From CAZOAR01 sp964577985 (GTDB taxonomy: Bacteria > Gemmatimonadota > CAZMKB01 > CAZNLH01), in contig CAZOAR010000007.1 of the NCBI GenBank assembly GCA_964577985.1, positions 9,302 to 73,301 on the forward strand: a stretch of 64,000 nt of DNA. The letters are read 5' to 3'. How positions within the stretch are numbered: the stretch's first letter is position 1; each line of letters starts with the position of its first letter. The notes under the pieces are model-generated. The model was not told the origin of the DNA and did not search any database. It worked only from the letters and a program-made list of their open reading frames with translations. Shown piece after piece: positions 27,018-36,284 of this stretch. The position numbers and the translations under genes were made by a program.

Positions 27018-28914
27018 TTCTGAGAACAATATCTGCACGCTGTCGCGTATCCGAATCGGGATCCTGTCCGCCCTGCCGGCGGGAGCGTTAGTAGGGATAC
27101 TCGAATCGATCGTTGTGGTCACAGGCACCGCGGGGCTCCGTGACTGGTGGGTCTTCTGTTATGCCGCTATCACTTACGGGCTGATGGCCCTCCCGGTCGG
27201 GATCGGCCTCAGCGTGTCCGGCGCTATCCTGGCGGCTGTCACCGGGAAGAAAAGCAGTGCGGACCGGGCGTATTCCTTCTATTTCTCGGCGACATTTACC
27301 GCCGTGCTTCTCATCATCGGGAGGTTCCGGCTCATCCGCGACGTCTACCACGAAATCGGCCCTGGTGTTTCCCTCGATATCAAGCTCCTGGGGGGCGCAG
27401 TCCTGCTTTTCGTGACACTTCATTTTCTCCTCTTCGGCAGGCTCTTCAGCGCGGCTTCACTGCGGCGACTCGCGAGGACCGGGAGGGCCGTCTGTACCTA
27501 CTTGATGATCATCATCCTTGCGGCAGCGGTTTCCTTTTTCGGTGGCCCGTCCGCCGGTACGGATCGCGTGGAGCTCACAGGCACCGCGGATGGTCCCAAT
27601 GTGCTCCTGATAATTGTGGACACACTCAGGGCCGATCATCTGCAGGCGTATGGATATGACGCCATTGAGACCCCCGCCATAGATGGGCTTGCGGCCGACG
27701 GGATACTCTACAGAAAGGACTTTTCCCAGGCGTCCTGGACGAAACCGGCGATCGCGTCCATAATGACGGGTCTCTATCCATCCACGCACCAGGCCATCCA
27801 CAAGGCGAACATCCTGCCGGATGATGTCACCACGCTTGCTGAGTCACTCGAGGGCGCGGGATACAATACCATCGGGCTTCCGAACAACGAGAATATATTC
27901 CCGGCGAGGAATTTCCAGCAGGGCTTCAAGGTATACGAACCTCTCGAACCGGATTTCTTTTTCTTCGCGACCGAATCCGCCTTTCACCTTACGCTCTATA
28001 ACCAGATGCGGCTGGTCCGCGAACGGTTCCTCTTTCAAAGCAAGCAGGTGCAGCACTACTACCAGGACGCAGCGCGGGTTGATGAACACGCTACTGAGTG
28101 GCTCGACCGGATAGCGGACAAGGGGAGTTTTTTCCTCTTCCTTCACTACATGGAGCCGCACGATCCCTATTTTCCACACCCATATGACGGCACCGGCTTC
28201 GCCAGGGTGAACAACCCTCACCCATCGCCGGAGATGGCACAGACCTACATGGAGACATACGACGGCGAGATCGTCTATCTGGACGAGCATCTCGGTGAAC
28301 TCTTCGATCACCTCAAGGAAGCGGGACTGTACGATGATCTCATGATCGTCCTGACCGGCGACCACGGAGAGGAGTTCTTCGAGCATAACGGATGGTGGCA
28401 CGGTACCACACTCTACGAGGAGCAGATCAACGTTCCCCTGATCATCAAGCTGCCTGGAAACGAACACGGCGGGACCGAAGTCGAGGGGCTTGTCAGATCG
28501 ATAGATGTCGCTCCGACCATCCTTTCGCTTGCGGGCGCAGAAGCACCGCCGACGCTCCAGGGTCATAATATCCTCCCGGATTCAGCCGGCGTTGTGAGTG
28601 GACAGGACTTCGTCTTCTCCGAAGAACAGCTCGAGGGCAACGCTCTTCAGTCGGTACGGGGAGAGGCGTGGAAACTCATCCTGGCCAATGACGGTAATCC
28701 TCGGGGGCTCGAACCCGAGGAACTCTACAATCTCCCTTCGGATCCGACAGAATCGGCCAACCTGTCCGGCGATGAGCGTGATGTAGTAGACTCGCTGCGG
28801 GAGCGGGCGGCGCAGACATCGTCGCAGGCCCTTGAGGTAGCCGTAAAGGCCGAGGCACAGGAGATGGGAGATGTTGAACGCGAGCGTCTCAAGGCACTCG
28901 GTTACGTCCAGTAG
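27007..28914 (+). CDS. membrane-anchored sulfatase-like / phosphotransferase-like enzyme
   Basis: 635 residues. Four or five membrane helices (about 15-180) are followed by a sulfatase-family domain starting NVLLIIVDTLRADHLQAYGY. Metal and catalytic motifs are the IVDTLRAD pair, FLFLHYMEPHDPYF and LTGDHGEEFFEHNG. The sequence at the nucleophile position is SWTKPAIASIMTG: Thr occupies the place of the Cys or Ser that becomes formylglycine in true sulfatases, and the C/S-x-P-x-R motif is absent. This resembles LtaS/phosphoethanolamine-transferase chemistry, so a periplasmic transferase or phosphatase is more likely than a sulfatase (inference). Coupled to the flippase-like gene. Confidence 0.9.
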   Translation: MANNSENNICTLSRIRIGILSALPAGALVGILESIVVVTGTAGLRDWWVFCYAAITYGLMALPVGIGLSVSGAILAAVTGKKSSADRAYSFYFSATFTAVLLIIGRFRLIRDVYHEIGPGVSLDIKLLGGAVLLFVTLHFLLFGRLFSAASLRRLARTGRAVCTYLMIIILAAAVSFFGGPSAGTDRVELTGTADGPNVLLIIVDTLRADHLQAYGYDAIETPAIDGLAADGILYRKDFSQASWTKPAIASIMTGLYPSTHQAIHKANILPDDVTTLAESLEGAGYNTIGLPNNENIFPARNFQQGFKVYEPLEPDFFFFATESAFHLTLYNQMRLVRERFLFQSKQVQHYYQDAARVDEHATEWLDRIADKGSFFLFLHYMEPHDPYFPHPYDGTGFARVNNPHPSPEMAQTYMETYDGEIVYLDEHLGELFDHLKEAGLYDDLMIVLTGDHGEEFFEHNGWWHGTTLYEEQINVPLIIKLPGNEHGGTEVEGLVRSIDVAPTILSLAGAEAPPTLQGHNILPDSAGVVSGQDFVFSEEQLEGNALQSVRGEAWKLILANDGNPRGLEPEELYNLPSDPTESANLSGDERDVVDSLRERAAQTSSQALEVAVKAEAQEMGDVERERLKALGYVQ

Positions 28915-29152
28915 ACCCTGTTTGCCCGATCATTCCCCGAATTGTCTTCCGCATCCCCTGGAATAAGGATCTCAGCAGCAGCCTCGCAATTCTCAACACG
29001 ATTTATTCCATTAACGTCAACCGAGGGTGTCTCTCATGCTCAGACAAATAATATTCCTCTTCCGCCTCGCGAGCATTGTCTTCCCCGCAGCATCCCCGGG
29101 AGGCGAGATTGAAGACTGGACCAATCCGTGCAACTCATCAGATCCGCCTCCT
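28915..29152. other. intergenic region
   Basis: Between the convergent sulfatase-like gene and the napA remnant. No gene or clear terminator seen. Confidence 0.4.
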
Positions 29153-29562
29153 TCAGACCTTTTCTATCCTGACAGCGCATTTCTTGTAATCATTCTGCTT
29201 GGAAATCGGGCAGAAGGCATCCAGGGTTACCTTGTTTATCATAACGTCCACGTCGAACCATGGCACAAAAACCATCCCCTCCTGGGGGGTCACCCGGCCA
29301 CCCGGCTGGGCGCATACTTCCACTTCCCCCCGGCGTGAGACGAGCCGTGGTCCCCCTTGACCGCCATTATCTTCCCGTCAGCAACTCCGACGAGGACACT
29401 GCAACCCGTTCCGCAGAACCGACATGGCGCCTTGTCCCGGATCAGGTCCTTTTCGGGGTCTCCCGCGAAGGCTTCATACGGATTGAGGTAGATCGTTCCC
29501 CCCAGCACCGAGATGGCAATCGAACCCTTTCTTATGAACTCTCTCCTGGTAATCTTCTTCAT
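29153..29562 (-). pseudogene. napA: napA remnant with large internal deletion (periplasmic nitrate reductase)
   Basis: From an ATG at 29562 behind GGGAGAAGACAG comes a Tat signal with TRREFIRKGS and then the [4Fe-4S] motif C-x2-C-x3-C in APCRFCGTGCSVLVGV, ending near KIMAVKGD (about 71 codons, to ~29350). Directly after, in another frame, the C-terminal end of NapA follows: SRRGEVEV, EGMVFVPWFDVD, MINKVTLDA, then KKCAVRIEKV and a stop (about 61 codons, 29338-29156). More than 600 codons of the molybdenum-binding core are missing and the frame is broken, so it cannot work. The neighbours are a Mo transporter and Mo-cofactor genes. Confidence 0.9.
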
Positions 29563-29850
29563 CTGTCTTCTCCCATGCATGACTCCTCCGGGGGAATGTG
29601 TCACCGGGTCTTTCGGATTGAAGAATGATTATTGATTGCAAACAGAGGGGATGCGCATCGCGTGCGTGTTAATATAACTGGCCCTGATGACTTCACAAAT
29701 CTCCTGAATTTCAATGATGATTCCCGGACGGGGCCCCCCATGCTTTTCCCCGAAAGAGAATCCCCGTGTGAGCTTGACAAATTATCAGGGTGTGGTATGT
29801 GACATCTACCTTCAGACAGGCTTCCACGGCGATCGACCGCTGTGTCCTCT
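29563..29850. other. intergenic region
   Basis: Between the napA remnant and the MOT1-type transporter, both on the minus strand. A TTGACA at 29774 points away from both genes and has no good partner hexamer. Nothing else was recognised. Confidence 0.4.
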
Positions 29851-30867
29851 TCACTTTCTCCTCTTCACCCTCTCCAGCAGGCTTTCCATCAACAATCCCA
29901 GTATGAGGGCGTACATTAGATTGCCGCTCATGACCCCGGCGAGCCCCATGACAACCGCGACTGCGTGTTTCTCCCGAAGGCGTCTGATGAGCCACACGTG
30001 GCAGAGTGCGACATAGAGGAGCATCGACCCCAGGACCCAGGGCGGGATAGAGCTGAAGATCAGATCACCAGACCCTACAAAGATCACCGATATCAATACG
30101 AATGCTCCGCCGGTGATGAGTGTAGCCCCCGCCGTGCGGGCTCCGAAGCGGTAGTGGGCGGTGAAGCCACCGGATCCATGACAGACGGGAAGACCTCCGA
30201 GGAATCCGATCAGGATATTCGAGAACCCGAGAGACAGGGCCAGACGCCGGGGCGACGCGCGCCTGGCACTCTCTACAAAATAGTCCCGGGCTACATCGGA
30301 AGCGGCGTAGACCGCGTTGCCAAGCGTCAGGGGAAGTTGCGGCAGGACCAGCACCCACAGGGCGGGCAGGAAGATGGAGAGCTCAGGCAACGAGAGCGGC
30401 GCGATCCGGGCACTCTCGACAACCGGGCAGGAAGAAAGTGTGAACAGGCCGACACTGGTCTTTATCAGCATCAGCCCCACTCCAAGCTGAATTCCCTTGA
30501 CGATCGGGCGGGTGAAGTATCGTGACAGCCAGTCGATCTTGCCCGTCAGCACCAGCAGGAGAAGAATCAGACCCATCCAGATTCCTGCCGCGGAGATCAT
30601 CGGCATCCCCAGTCCACCGGCTATGGCTATGGCCGCCATCGCCTTCAGCGGCTGGACCGGGATCGGTAGCCTGAAGTAAAGCGCCGCCGTGATATATACG
30701 AGTCCGACAAGAAATATCGAGCGTGCCGGCGGCAGGCCATTCAAGGCTACAAGGCTCATGTAAACCGGGACAAACGTCCCCAGGTCTCCCAGCGCTCCCG
30801 ACCACTCTCTCAATCCGAGCCTGATCGGCAATGCGCCGCCTTTCTCGGGTCGCTCCAGAATAGTCAT
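29851..30867 (-). CDS. MOT1-type molybdate/sulfate transporter
   Basis: 338 residues from the ATG at 30867; an alternative GTG at 30882 adds five. About ten membrane helices. The N-terminal WSGALGDLGTFVPVYMSL and the LPIPVQPLKAMAAIAIAGG segment are the two signature regions of the MOT1 branch of the SulP superfamily, which imports molybdate. There is no STAS domain, as expected for MOT1. Position directly downstream of moeA and moaD and upstream of the napA remnant supports molybdate as substrate, though sulfate cannot be excluded. Confidence 0.88.
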   Translation of the reverse strand: MTILERPEKGGALPIRLGLREWSGALGDLGTFVPVYMSLVALNGLPPARSIFLVGLVYITAALYFRLPIPVQPLKAMAAIAIAGGLGMPMISAAGIWMGLILLLLVLTGKIDWLSRYFTRPIVKGIQLGVGLMLIKTSVGLFTLSSCPVVESARIAPLSLPELSIFLPALWVLVLPQLPLTLGNAVYAASDVARDYFVESARRASPRRLALSLGFSNILIGFLGGLPVCHGSGGFTAHYRFGARTAGATLITGGAFVLISVIFVGSGDLIFSSIPPWVLGSMLLYVALCHVWLIRRLREKHAVAVVMGLAGVMSGNLMYALILGLLMESLLERVKRRK

Positions 30868-30991
30868 CCCCCGATCCCGCACACCGATAGCGTGCGCGCA
30901 AAGACACCGAAGTTTCCCGTCTCATGCCATCTTGTCGCGCAACCCGTCATGACGGCGCGACTCCGGCTTCATCACCATGGAGCTCCTGCCC

Positions 30992-32221
30992 CTATTTCAA
31001 CCATCTGAAAGGCAGCACGTCGCCCGGTTTCAGTGTACGAGTCCCTATCGGCGAGACCGCGAGCCCATTTGCCTTGCACGCCATACCCATCATCGCGGAA
31101 CCCTGAGGGCGGATGATGTGAATTCGATAATCATCACCGTCACGCGAGACCCGGCAGAAGAGGTACTGCTGCCTCTCCTCCGGGGTAACGTAGTCGTTCT
31201 CGACGATACCTGAGAGGTGATAGGCGGGATGCTCCGGTCTATATCCCCGCAATTTCTCAATGGCCGGCCTGACAAATTCCTCCACGCATATCATGACGGA
31301 TACCGGATTGCCGGGAAGCCCGAACACCGGCTTATCACTCCCCTCGTTCCCCGGGAAGAGCCCAAAGAGTAGTGGCTTCCCCGGTTTTATCGCAACCCTC
31401 CAGAAGACCTCCTCAAAACCGAGTTCTTCGAGGACGACCCGCGTGTAATCGAAATCTCCGACCGAGACACCACCGGAGATAATGAGCATGTCAAGCTTCG
31501 GCAGGGCACGGCCGAGCGTAGTTTTCATCTCCTCGGGATCATCACAACCGATCCCGAGGTCCAGGACTTCCACTCCCCACCTGGCCAGTGCGCTCACCAA
31601 CGCGGGTCCGTTCGAGTTCCGGATCTTTCCGGGCGTAAGCCGCCGGCGAAAATCGACGAGTTCATCGCCGGTCGCGAGGAGAGCCACACGGGGCTTTCCG
31701 ACGACCGAAACACCGGCGATTCCCTCCGCCGCGAGAACCGCCAGTTCGTACGGCCTGATTCGAGTGCCCGCATCGAGCAGGAGATCGCCCGAGTGAACAT
31801 CCTCACCTTTTCCGCGGATGTTGTCGCCCTCGCGGGAAGTACGGAAAATATCCACCCACTCGTCTCCCTTCGAACGCGTCACCTCCCTGATGACTACCGA
31901 ATCCGCCCCCGCGGGAAGCGGCGAACCCGTCATGATCTTTATCGCCATGCCCCCGGCAAGCTCAGTAATGGCCATATCTCCGGCCCTGACGACCCCCTGG
32001 ATATCGAGCCGCACGGGCGACTCCCGAGAAGCTCCGGCCGTGTCAGCGGCCCGGACAGCGAAGCCGTCCATCGCAGAATTGTGAAACGGCGGCAGATCTT
32101 CCGTTGCATAAATATCCGATGCGATGATCCTTCCCGGGGATTCCTCCAGCGATATATCTTCAGGAGGAAGCGCCTCGATGTTGTCGAGAATCATCTCGAG
32201 GGCAAGGTCGGGCGATATCAT
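30992..32221 (-). CDS. moeA: molybdopterin molybdenumtransferase MoeA
   Basis: 409 residues, normal length. Inserts molybdenum into adenylylated molybdopterin in the cytoplasm. Visible signatures are PPFHNSAMDGFAVRA, MTGSPLPAGADSVV, TGDELVDFRR, the MoCF-domain LIISGGVSVGDFDYTR and FGLPGNPVSVMI. ATG behind GAGGAAGA. It is 82 bases downstream of moaD on the same strand, together forming a small Mo-cofactor operon with the MOT1-type transporter. Confidence 0.96.
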   Translation of the reverse strand: MISPDLALEMILDNIEALPPEDISLEESPGRIIASDIYATEDLPPFHNSAMDGFAVRAADTAGASRESPVRLDIQGVVRAGDMAITELAGGMAIKIMTGSPLPAGADSVVIREVTRSKGDEWVDIFRTSREGDNIRGKGEDVHSGDLLLDAGTRIRPYELAVLAAEGIAGVSVVGKPRVALLATGDELVDFRRRLTPGKIRNSNGPALVSALARWGVEVLDLGIGCDDPEEMKTTLGRALPKLDMLIISGGVSVGDFDYTRVVLEELGFEEVFWRVAIKPGKPLLFGLFPGNEGSDKPVFGLPGNPVSVMICVEEFVRPAIEKLRGYRPEHPAYHLSGIVENDYVTPEERQQYLFCRVSRDGDDYRIHIIRPQGSAMMGMACKANGLAVSPIGTRTLKPGDVLPFRWLK

Positions 32222-32303
32222 TCTTCCTCAGTATCTCCTCATATGGCGCTCCTTGACAGGCGCAGGAATGATGCGAATTCCAGGCGTTCTCCAACTGTCT
32301 GCA

Positions 32304-32546
32304 CTATCCTCCACTCAGAGGAGGGAGGAACGCGACCTCGTCTCCATCCCGCACAACGAAGTCAAGGGCCACTATCTCGCTGTTCACGGCTACGTTAAGG
32401 AGGTCCAGGTGCTCCGTTATCGGGGAAAGTTCAGGAGTGGACTCTATCAACCGGGTCAGAGACATCTCTTGACCGACGCTGATTTCGATCTCCTTCCTCT
32501 TCATCCAGTCAGAGCAGCGAGCAAAAAACAGAACCTTCACAGCCAT
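32304..32546 (-). CDS. moaD: MoaD, small subunit of molybdopterin synthase
   Basis: 80 residues from the ATG at 32546; a longer frame upstream has no MoaD-like sequence. Ubiquitin-like fold starting MAVKVLFFARCSDW and ending FLPPLSGG. The C-terminal Gly-Gly is the thiocarboxylate-bearing tail that donates sulfur to precursor Z. MoaE, MoaA and MoaC are not in the window. It leads the moaD-moeA-transporter cluster. Confidence 0.92.
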   Translation of the reverse strand: MAVKVLFFARCSDWMKRKEIEISVGQEMSLTRLIESTPELSPITEHLDLLNVAVNSEIVALDFVVRDGDEVAFLPPLSGG

Positions 32547-32927
32547 CGTGTCTGCCTCTCTTCTCCCTTCGGCCCGGCTATCTGGCGTCGCCGCGAGATT
32601 CCGGTCCATGACTGGCCGGGATCGGCCGCAGGTTTCAAACATATGGAACGCCGTCATGCAAGTCAAGAGCCTCTCTCGATGCTTCCACAGGGAGGAATCT
32701 GTCTCTTCTCATCTCGAGCAAAAAAAATGTTTCCCAAATCACCGACAATCTCTTATTATTTATATGCTGGATCTATTTGAGAGCTGAACGATATCAATCT
32801 TTTCTTTGCGAACAAGTGCCGTCAACCATATTGTGACGAACATGGGAAAGGAGGTGCTCGCTCTCGCTGTTTGTCTGATGATCTATCGGGTGAGTAGACA
32901 CGGTAACCATGTTGAAAGGAGTGCAGG
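32547..32927. other. divergent intergenic region
   Basis: Separates minus-strand moaD from the plus-strand lipoprotein gene. AT-rich around 32700-32800. A possible plus-strand promoter is called separately. No Mo-cofactor RNA motif was recognised by eye, but it was not excluded. Confidence 0.4.
32806..32834 (+). promoter_or_regulatory. possible promoter of the small lipoprotein gene
   Basis: TTGCGA (32806-32811), 17-base spacer, TATTGT (32829-32834); four of six consensus bases in each hexamer. The leader of about 85 bases contains an AAAGGAGGTG with no start codon at usable distance. Confidence 0.35.
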
Positions 32928-33161
32928 ATGATCAGGACAATCACTGCGTTGATGATTGCGGTGGCCATGAGCTTCGCGTTGTTCGGCTGCGGAGGAGGAA
33001 AACCCGCTGCAACCCAGAAGAAAGCCGAAAACACGGTAACCACTCCAGCGGAGACGGAAGCCGTGACAGAAGAGGCTGCGCCTGAGGAGGCAGCGCCTGC
33101 AGAGGAGGGTGCGGAGCATCCCGGTTCCGCTATGAAGACAGAGGGTTCTGAGGCCAAATAG
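32928..33161 (+). CDS. small Ala/Glu-rich lipoprotein
   Basis: 77 residues with GAAAGGAG six bases before the ATG. A lipoprotein signal peptide ends at the lipobox LFGC (Cys21), followed by GGG and a low-complexity tail of Ala, Glu, Pro and Thr. No domain is recognisable. It would be a lipid-anchored, acidic, disordered periplasmic protein. Function unknown. Confidence 0.75.
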   Translation: MIRTITALMIAVAMSFALFGCGGGKPAATQKKAENTVTTPAETEAVTEEAAPEEAAPAEEGAEHPGSAMKTEGSEAK

Positions 33162-33262
33162 CCTTTCCCGCTGGAAAAACTTTATCGCCTCTTGGAACAG
33201 ACAGGATTCTTGTTCTGAATCTGCGAAGTTCTCAAACGTTATTCAGGTGGGGGCTGTCGGGA

Positions 33263-34651
33263 GTGATCCTCGTCGGCCTCCACCTTGCTGTTGTTGTCCT
33301 GTCGCCGCGCCTCGGCTACGGCAGCGCGTATCTCAGTGGGTCCATCTTCACGCTCACAGGAATTGTGATCCTCTCGGGCCTGATCTATCTTCATGCCGTC
33401 CTCACGCCGTCCGCCGGGCCTCTTCAGAGAGCACTATTCGCCTGGGTGCTGATCGTCGGCGCAGCCCTGCGTATCAGCATGTTTTTCTCGACCCCGATGC
33501 TGGAGGACGACTACTACCGCTACCTGTGGGATGGTGGCGTAACGGCAGGCGCGCTGAACCCGTTTGCCTGGTCTCCAGATGAAGTCCGGGACGAAAGCGA
33601 CGACGCAGAACAGATTCCCGAATCGCTGCGCATACTCGCCGATGAGTCTGGCTCGACGATAAAGCGAATCAACCATCCACACCTGCGCACGATCTACCCA
33701 CCCGTCGCGCAGGCCGTCTTCGCGATGGCTCACATGGCAGGCCCCTGGAGCCTCCTCTCGTGGCGACTCACGCTTCTCTTCTTCGACGCCATTACGCTCT
33801 GGTTGATAATCGTAATTCTTCGAAGGCTCCACCTGCCGCTGATCTCGATAGCCGTCTACTGGTGGAATCCTCTTCTTATGAAGGAGGTGTTCAACTCCGG
33901 ACACATGGACCTGCTCGTTCTCCCCTTTCTGCTTGGCGCGATCCTGCTCGAGGCAACAGATCGTCATATCCCGGCCTTCATCGCACTCGCGCTTGCGACA
34001 GGGGTCAAGTTGTGGCCTGTGATCCTGCTTCCGCTCTTTCTCAGATCCGCCGCGAGGCACCCCGGGCGACGGACGGGCGCTTTACTGTCGTTCGTCGTAC
34101 TCGCCGCCCTGATGAGCCTGCCTGTCCTGAGGGCTGGTCTGGGGACAACATCCGGTTTCACCGCCTATGGAGAGCAGTGGGAGATGAACGACGCGCTTTT
34201 CATGGTATTTCAGTGGAGCCTCGATGCGGCTTTGAATCTCACGGGGATCTTCGCGGGCGCAGCCGGTACAGGTGCACGTCTGCTGGCCTTTCTGGTCCTT
34301 GCGGGTTGGACCTGGAGAGTCACCTTCAGGAGCGGTTCTCTCGATCTTTCTGCCCTGTGCAGGAGATCGCTTCTCATAACAGCGGCGCTCTTTCTGCTCA
34401 GCCCGACGCAGTTTCCCTGGTACTATCTGTGGCTGCTGCCGTTTCTGGCGATTCAACCGCGAGGCTCGCTCCTGCTCCTGACGGCATTGCTGCCACTCTA
34501 CTACCTGAGATTCTATTTTAAGGCGGTTGGAGACGTTGGCACCTTCGACAACGGGATCGTCTGGTTGGAGTATGCCCCCGTCTGGCTTCTCCTCGCCCGA
34601 GAGTGGTACATGGGGCGGTCTGAATCCATTCAGGCGAGCGCTGTTGTGTAA
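33263..34651 (+). CDS. GT-C-type membrane glycosyltransferase (polyprenol-phosphate sugar dependent)
   Basis: 462 residues with about eleven hydrophobic helices. After the first helices comes MLEDDYYRYLWDGG, the acidic loop (D-D-x-Y-R-Y-x-W-D-G) typical of GT-C enzymes of the GT87/mannosyltransferase type that use polyprenyl-phosphate sugars outside the membrane. The called GTG start has only a weak ribosome site and the frame is open further upstream, so the N-terminus is uncertain. Immediately downstream is a dolichyl-phosphate-mannose-synthase-like GT2, which could make its donor. Confidence 0.85.
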   Translation: MILVGLHLAVVVLSPRLGYGSAYLSGSIFTLTGIVILSGLIYLHAVLTPSAGPLQRALFAWVLIVGAALRISMFFSTPMLEDDYYRYLWDGGVTAGALNPFAWSPDEVRDESDDAEQIPESLRILADESGSTIKRINHPHLRTIYPPVAQAVFAMAHMAGPWSLLSWRLTLLFFDAITLWLIIVILRRLHLPLISIAVYWWNPLLMKEVFNSGHMDLLVLPFLLGAILLEATDRHIPAFIALALATGVKLWPVILLPLFLRSAARHPGRRTGALLSFVVLAALMSLPVLRAGLGTTSGFTAYGEQWEMNDALFMVFQWSLDAALNLTGIFAGAAGTGARLLAFLVLAGWTWRVTFRSGSLDLSALCRRSLLITAALFLLSPTQFPWYYLWLLPFLAIQPRGSLLLLTALLPLYYLRFYFKAVGDVGTFDNGIVWLEYAPVWLLLAREWYMGRSESIQASAVV

Positions 34652-34652
34652 T

Positions 34653-35357
34653 ATGAGAGATAACGCCTCGATATCAGTGATCATGCCCGCCCTGAACGAA
34701 GAGGATGCCGTCGGGAAAGTACTCGCCGATATCCCGGGGTGGGTGGACGACATAGTAGTTGTCGATAACGGCTCCACCGACGGGACCGCAGAAGTTGCCC
34801 TCTCCGGTGGGGCGCGTCTTGTGGAGGAAAAAAAGAGAGGATATGGCGCGGCATGCCTGGCGGGAATCGCGGCGCTCGAGGAGTGCGATGTTGTCGTCTT
34901 TCTCGACGCAGATTTCAGCGACCATCCCGAGGAAATGGCTCTGCTGGTAGATCCCATAGTGAGAGGGCGCGCCGATTTCGTCATCGGCTCGAGAACCTCA
35001 GGCATGACAGACCCCGGAGCGCTGCACATCCCGGCGCGGCTCGGCAACTGGCTGGCGTGCAACCTGATCAACATCTTCTGGCGTTTCAGATACACCGACC
35101 TGGGGCCGTTTCGGGCAATCCGCTCCCGTTCGCTGGAGGAGTTGCGGATGCGGGACGAGGGCTACGGGTGGACGGTGGAAATGCAGATCAAGGCAGTAAG
35201 AGGCAACCTCAGGATTGAAGAGGTCCCCGTCGGCTATCGCAGGCGAATCGGCAGATCTAAGATATCAGGCACATTGCGGGGCATGATCGGGGCGGGTTCA
35301 AAGATCCTGTGGACCATCTTCTCCGAGGCGATGACACCCGGTCAGCGGTCTGGGTGA
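34653..35357 (+). CDS. polyprenyl-phosphate-type family 2 glycosyltransferase
   Basis: 234 residues from the ATG two bases after the GT-C gene stop. GT-A fold with SVIMPALNEEDAVGKVL, IVVVDNGSTDGT, RGYGAACLAGI and the DAD metal motif in VVFLDADFSDHPEEM. Then come YTDLGPFRAIR and EVPVGYRRRIGRSKISG, the latter typical of the dolichyl-phosphate-mannose synthase branch. No C-terminal membrane helices. It probably charges a polyprenyl phosphate with a sugar for the adjacent GT-C enzyme (inference from order). Confidence 0.9.
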   Translation: MRDNASISVIMPALNEEDAVGKVLADIPGWVDDIVVVDNGSTDGTAEVALSGGARLVEEKKRGYGAACLAGIAALEECDVVVFLDADFSDHPEEMALLVDPIVRGRADFVIGSRTSGMTDPGALHIPARLGNWLACNLINIFWRFRYTDLGPFRAIRSRSLEELRMRDEGYGWTVEMQIKAVRGNLRIEEVPVGYRRRIGRSKISGTLRGMIGAGSKILWTIFSEAMTPGQRSG

Positions 35358-35557
35358 TGCAGGAGCACAGATGCGCCGCGACACACCCGGAGCGGAAGGC
35401 CACATGAATCTGACCGGTGTGATGGAATTCACCCGCCGCATTTATTATATTCCGTAAAACCACATACCGTTTGCGTCTTGCTGACCCCGCATCAGGGGAA
35501 GCAGGTGAGCCCGGGAGCTCCTGAGAGATTCTTCAATCGAAAAGACCGGTCGGCACA

Positions 35558-36265
35558 ATGGAACATTTGTCGCAGAATTCAAGCATTTCCGTAATCCTCC
35601 CCGCCTACAATGAGGAAGGCAATATAGCCAGGGCCGTTGATCACGCGCGAGCGGTCCTGCTCGACCTCGGGCTTGAATATGAGATCTTGGTTGTAGACGA
35701 CGGAAGCACCGACGCCACGGCGGAACTGGTGAGGGATTTGATCCCCACGCACTCATCATCCCTGCGTCTGCTGGAACACGAAGAAAACCGTGGTTATGGC
35801 GCCGCCCTCAAATCGGGCCTGAGAGAGGCAAAAGGGTCCCTCCTTTTCTTCACGGACTCTGACAGACAATTCGATGTCTCCGAGCTTGCAAGGCTGCTCG
35901 AGTGGATCGACACCTATACGATCGTTATCGGATACAGGAAAGACCGGCAGGACCATTTCTTCAGGAGAGCCATGGCCTGGGGCTGGGGCGTGCTCATTCG
36001 GTTCCTTTTCGATCTACAGGTGAGAGACATAGATTGTGCCTTCAAGCTCTTCCGACGCGAGGTGTTTGACGAGATATCCATCGACTCGATCGGCGCGTTC
36101 GTCAACAGTGAGATTCTCATCCGGGCCAAGAAGAAAGGGTTTACCATCAAGGAGGTCCCTGTGTCTCATTTTCCTCGGGAACTGGGAGTCCCGAGCGGCG
36201 CCAAGCCGAGGATAATCGGCCGGGCTTTCAGGGAGTTGTTGAAACTCTACAGGGAACTCAAATAA
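35558..36265 (+). CDS. polyprenyl-phosphate-type family 2 glycosyltransferase
   Basis: 235 residues. ISVILPAYNEEGNIARAV, EILVVDDGSTDATAE, RGYGAALKSGLREA and FFTDSDRQFD (DSD metal motif) place it in the GT2 dolichyl-phosphate-sugar-synthase group. VRDIDCAFKLFRREVF and EVPVSHFPRELG complete the fold. It is a second such enzyme after the one ending at 35357, with 200 non-coding bases between. It may serve a different sugar or acceptor. Confidence 0.9.
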   Translation: MEHLSQNSSISVILPAYNEEGNIARAVDHARAVLLDLGLEYEILVVDDGSTDATAELVRDLIPTHSSSLRLLEHEENRGYGAALKSGLREAKGSLLFFTDSDRQFDVSELARLLEWIDTYTIVIGYRKDRQDHFFRRAMAWGWGVLIRFLFDLQVRDIDCAFKLFRREVFDEISIDSIGAFVNSEILIRAKKKGFTIKEVPVSHFPRELGVPSGAKPRIIGRAFRELLKLYRELK

Positions 36266-36284
36266 CGGTCGAGGGATTGTGAAG

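Noticed and set aside
29027..29338. 103-codon plus-strand frame
   Set aside because: It is antisense to the C-terminal napA remnant, which explains the sequence better.
29774..29801. TTGACA with a TATGTG-like sequence on the plus strand
   Set aside because: The second hexamer is poor and it would drive transcription into genes of the opposite strand.
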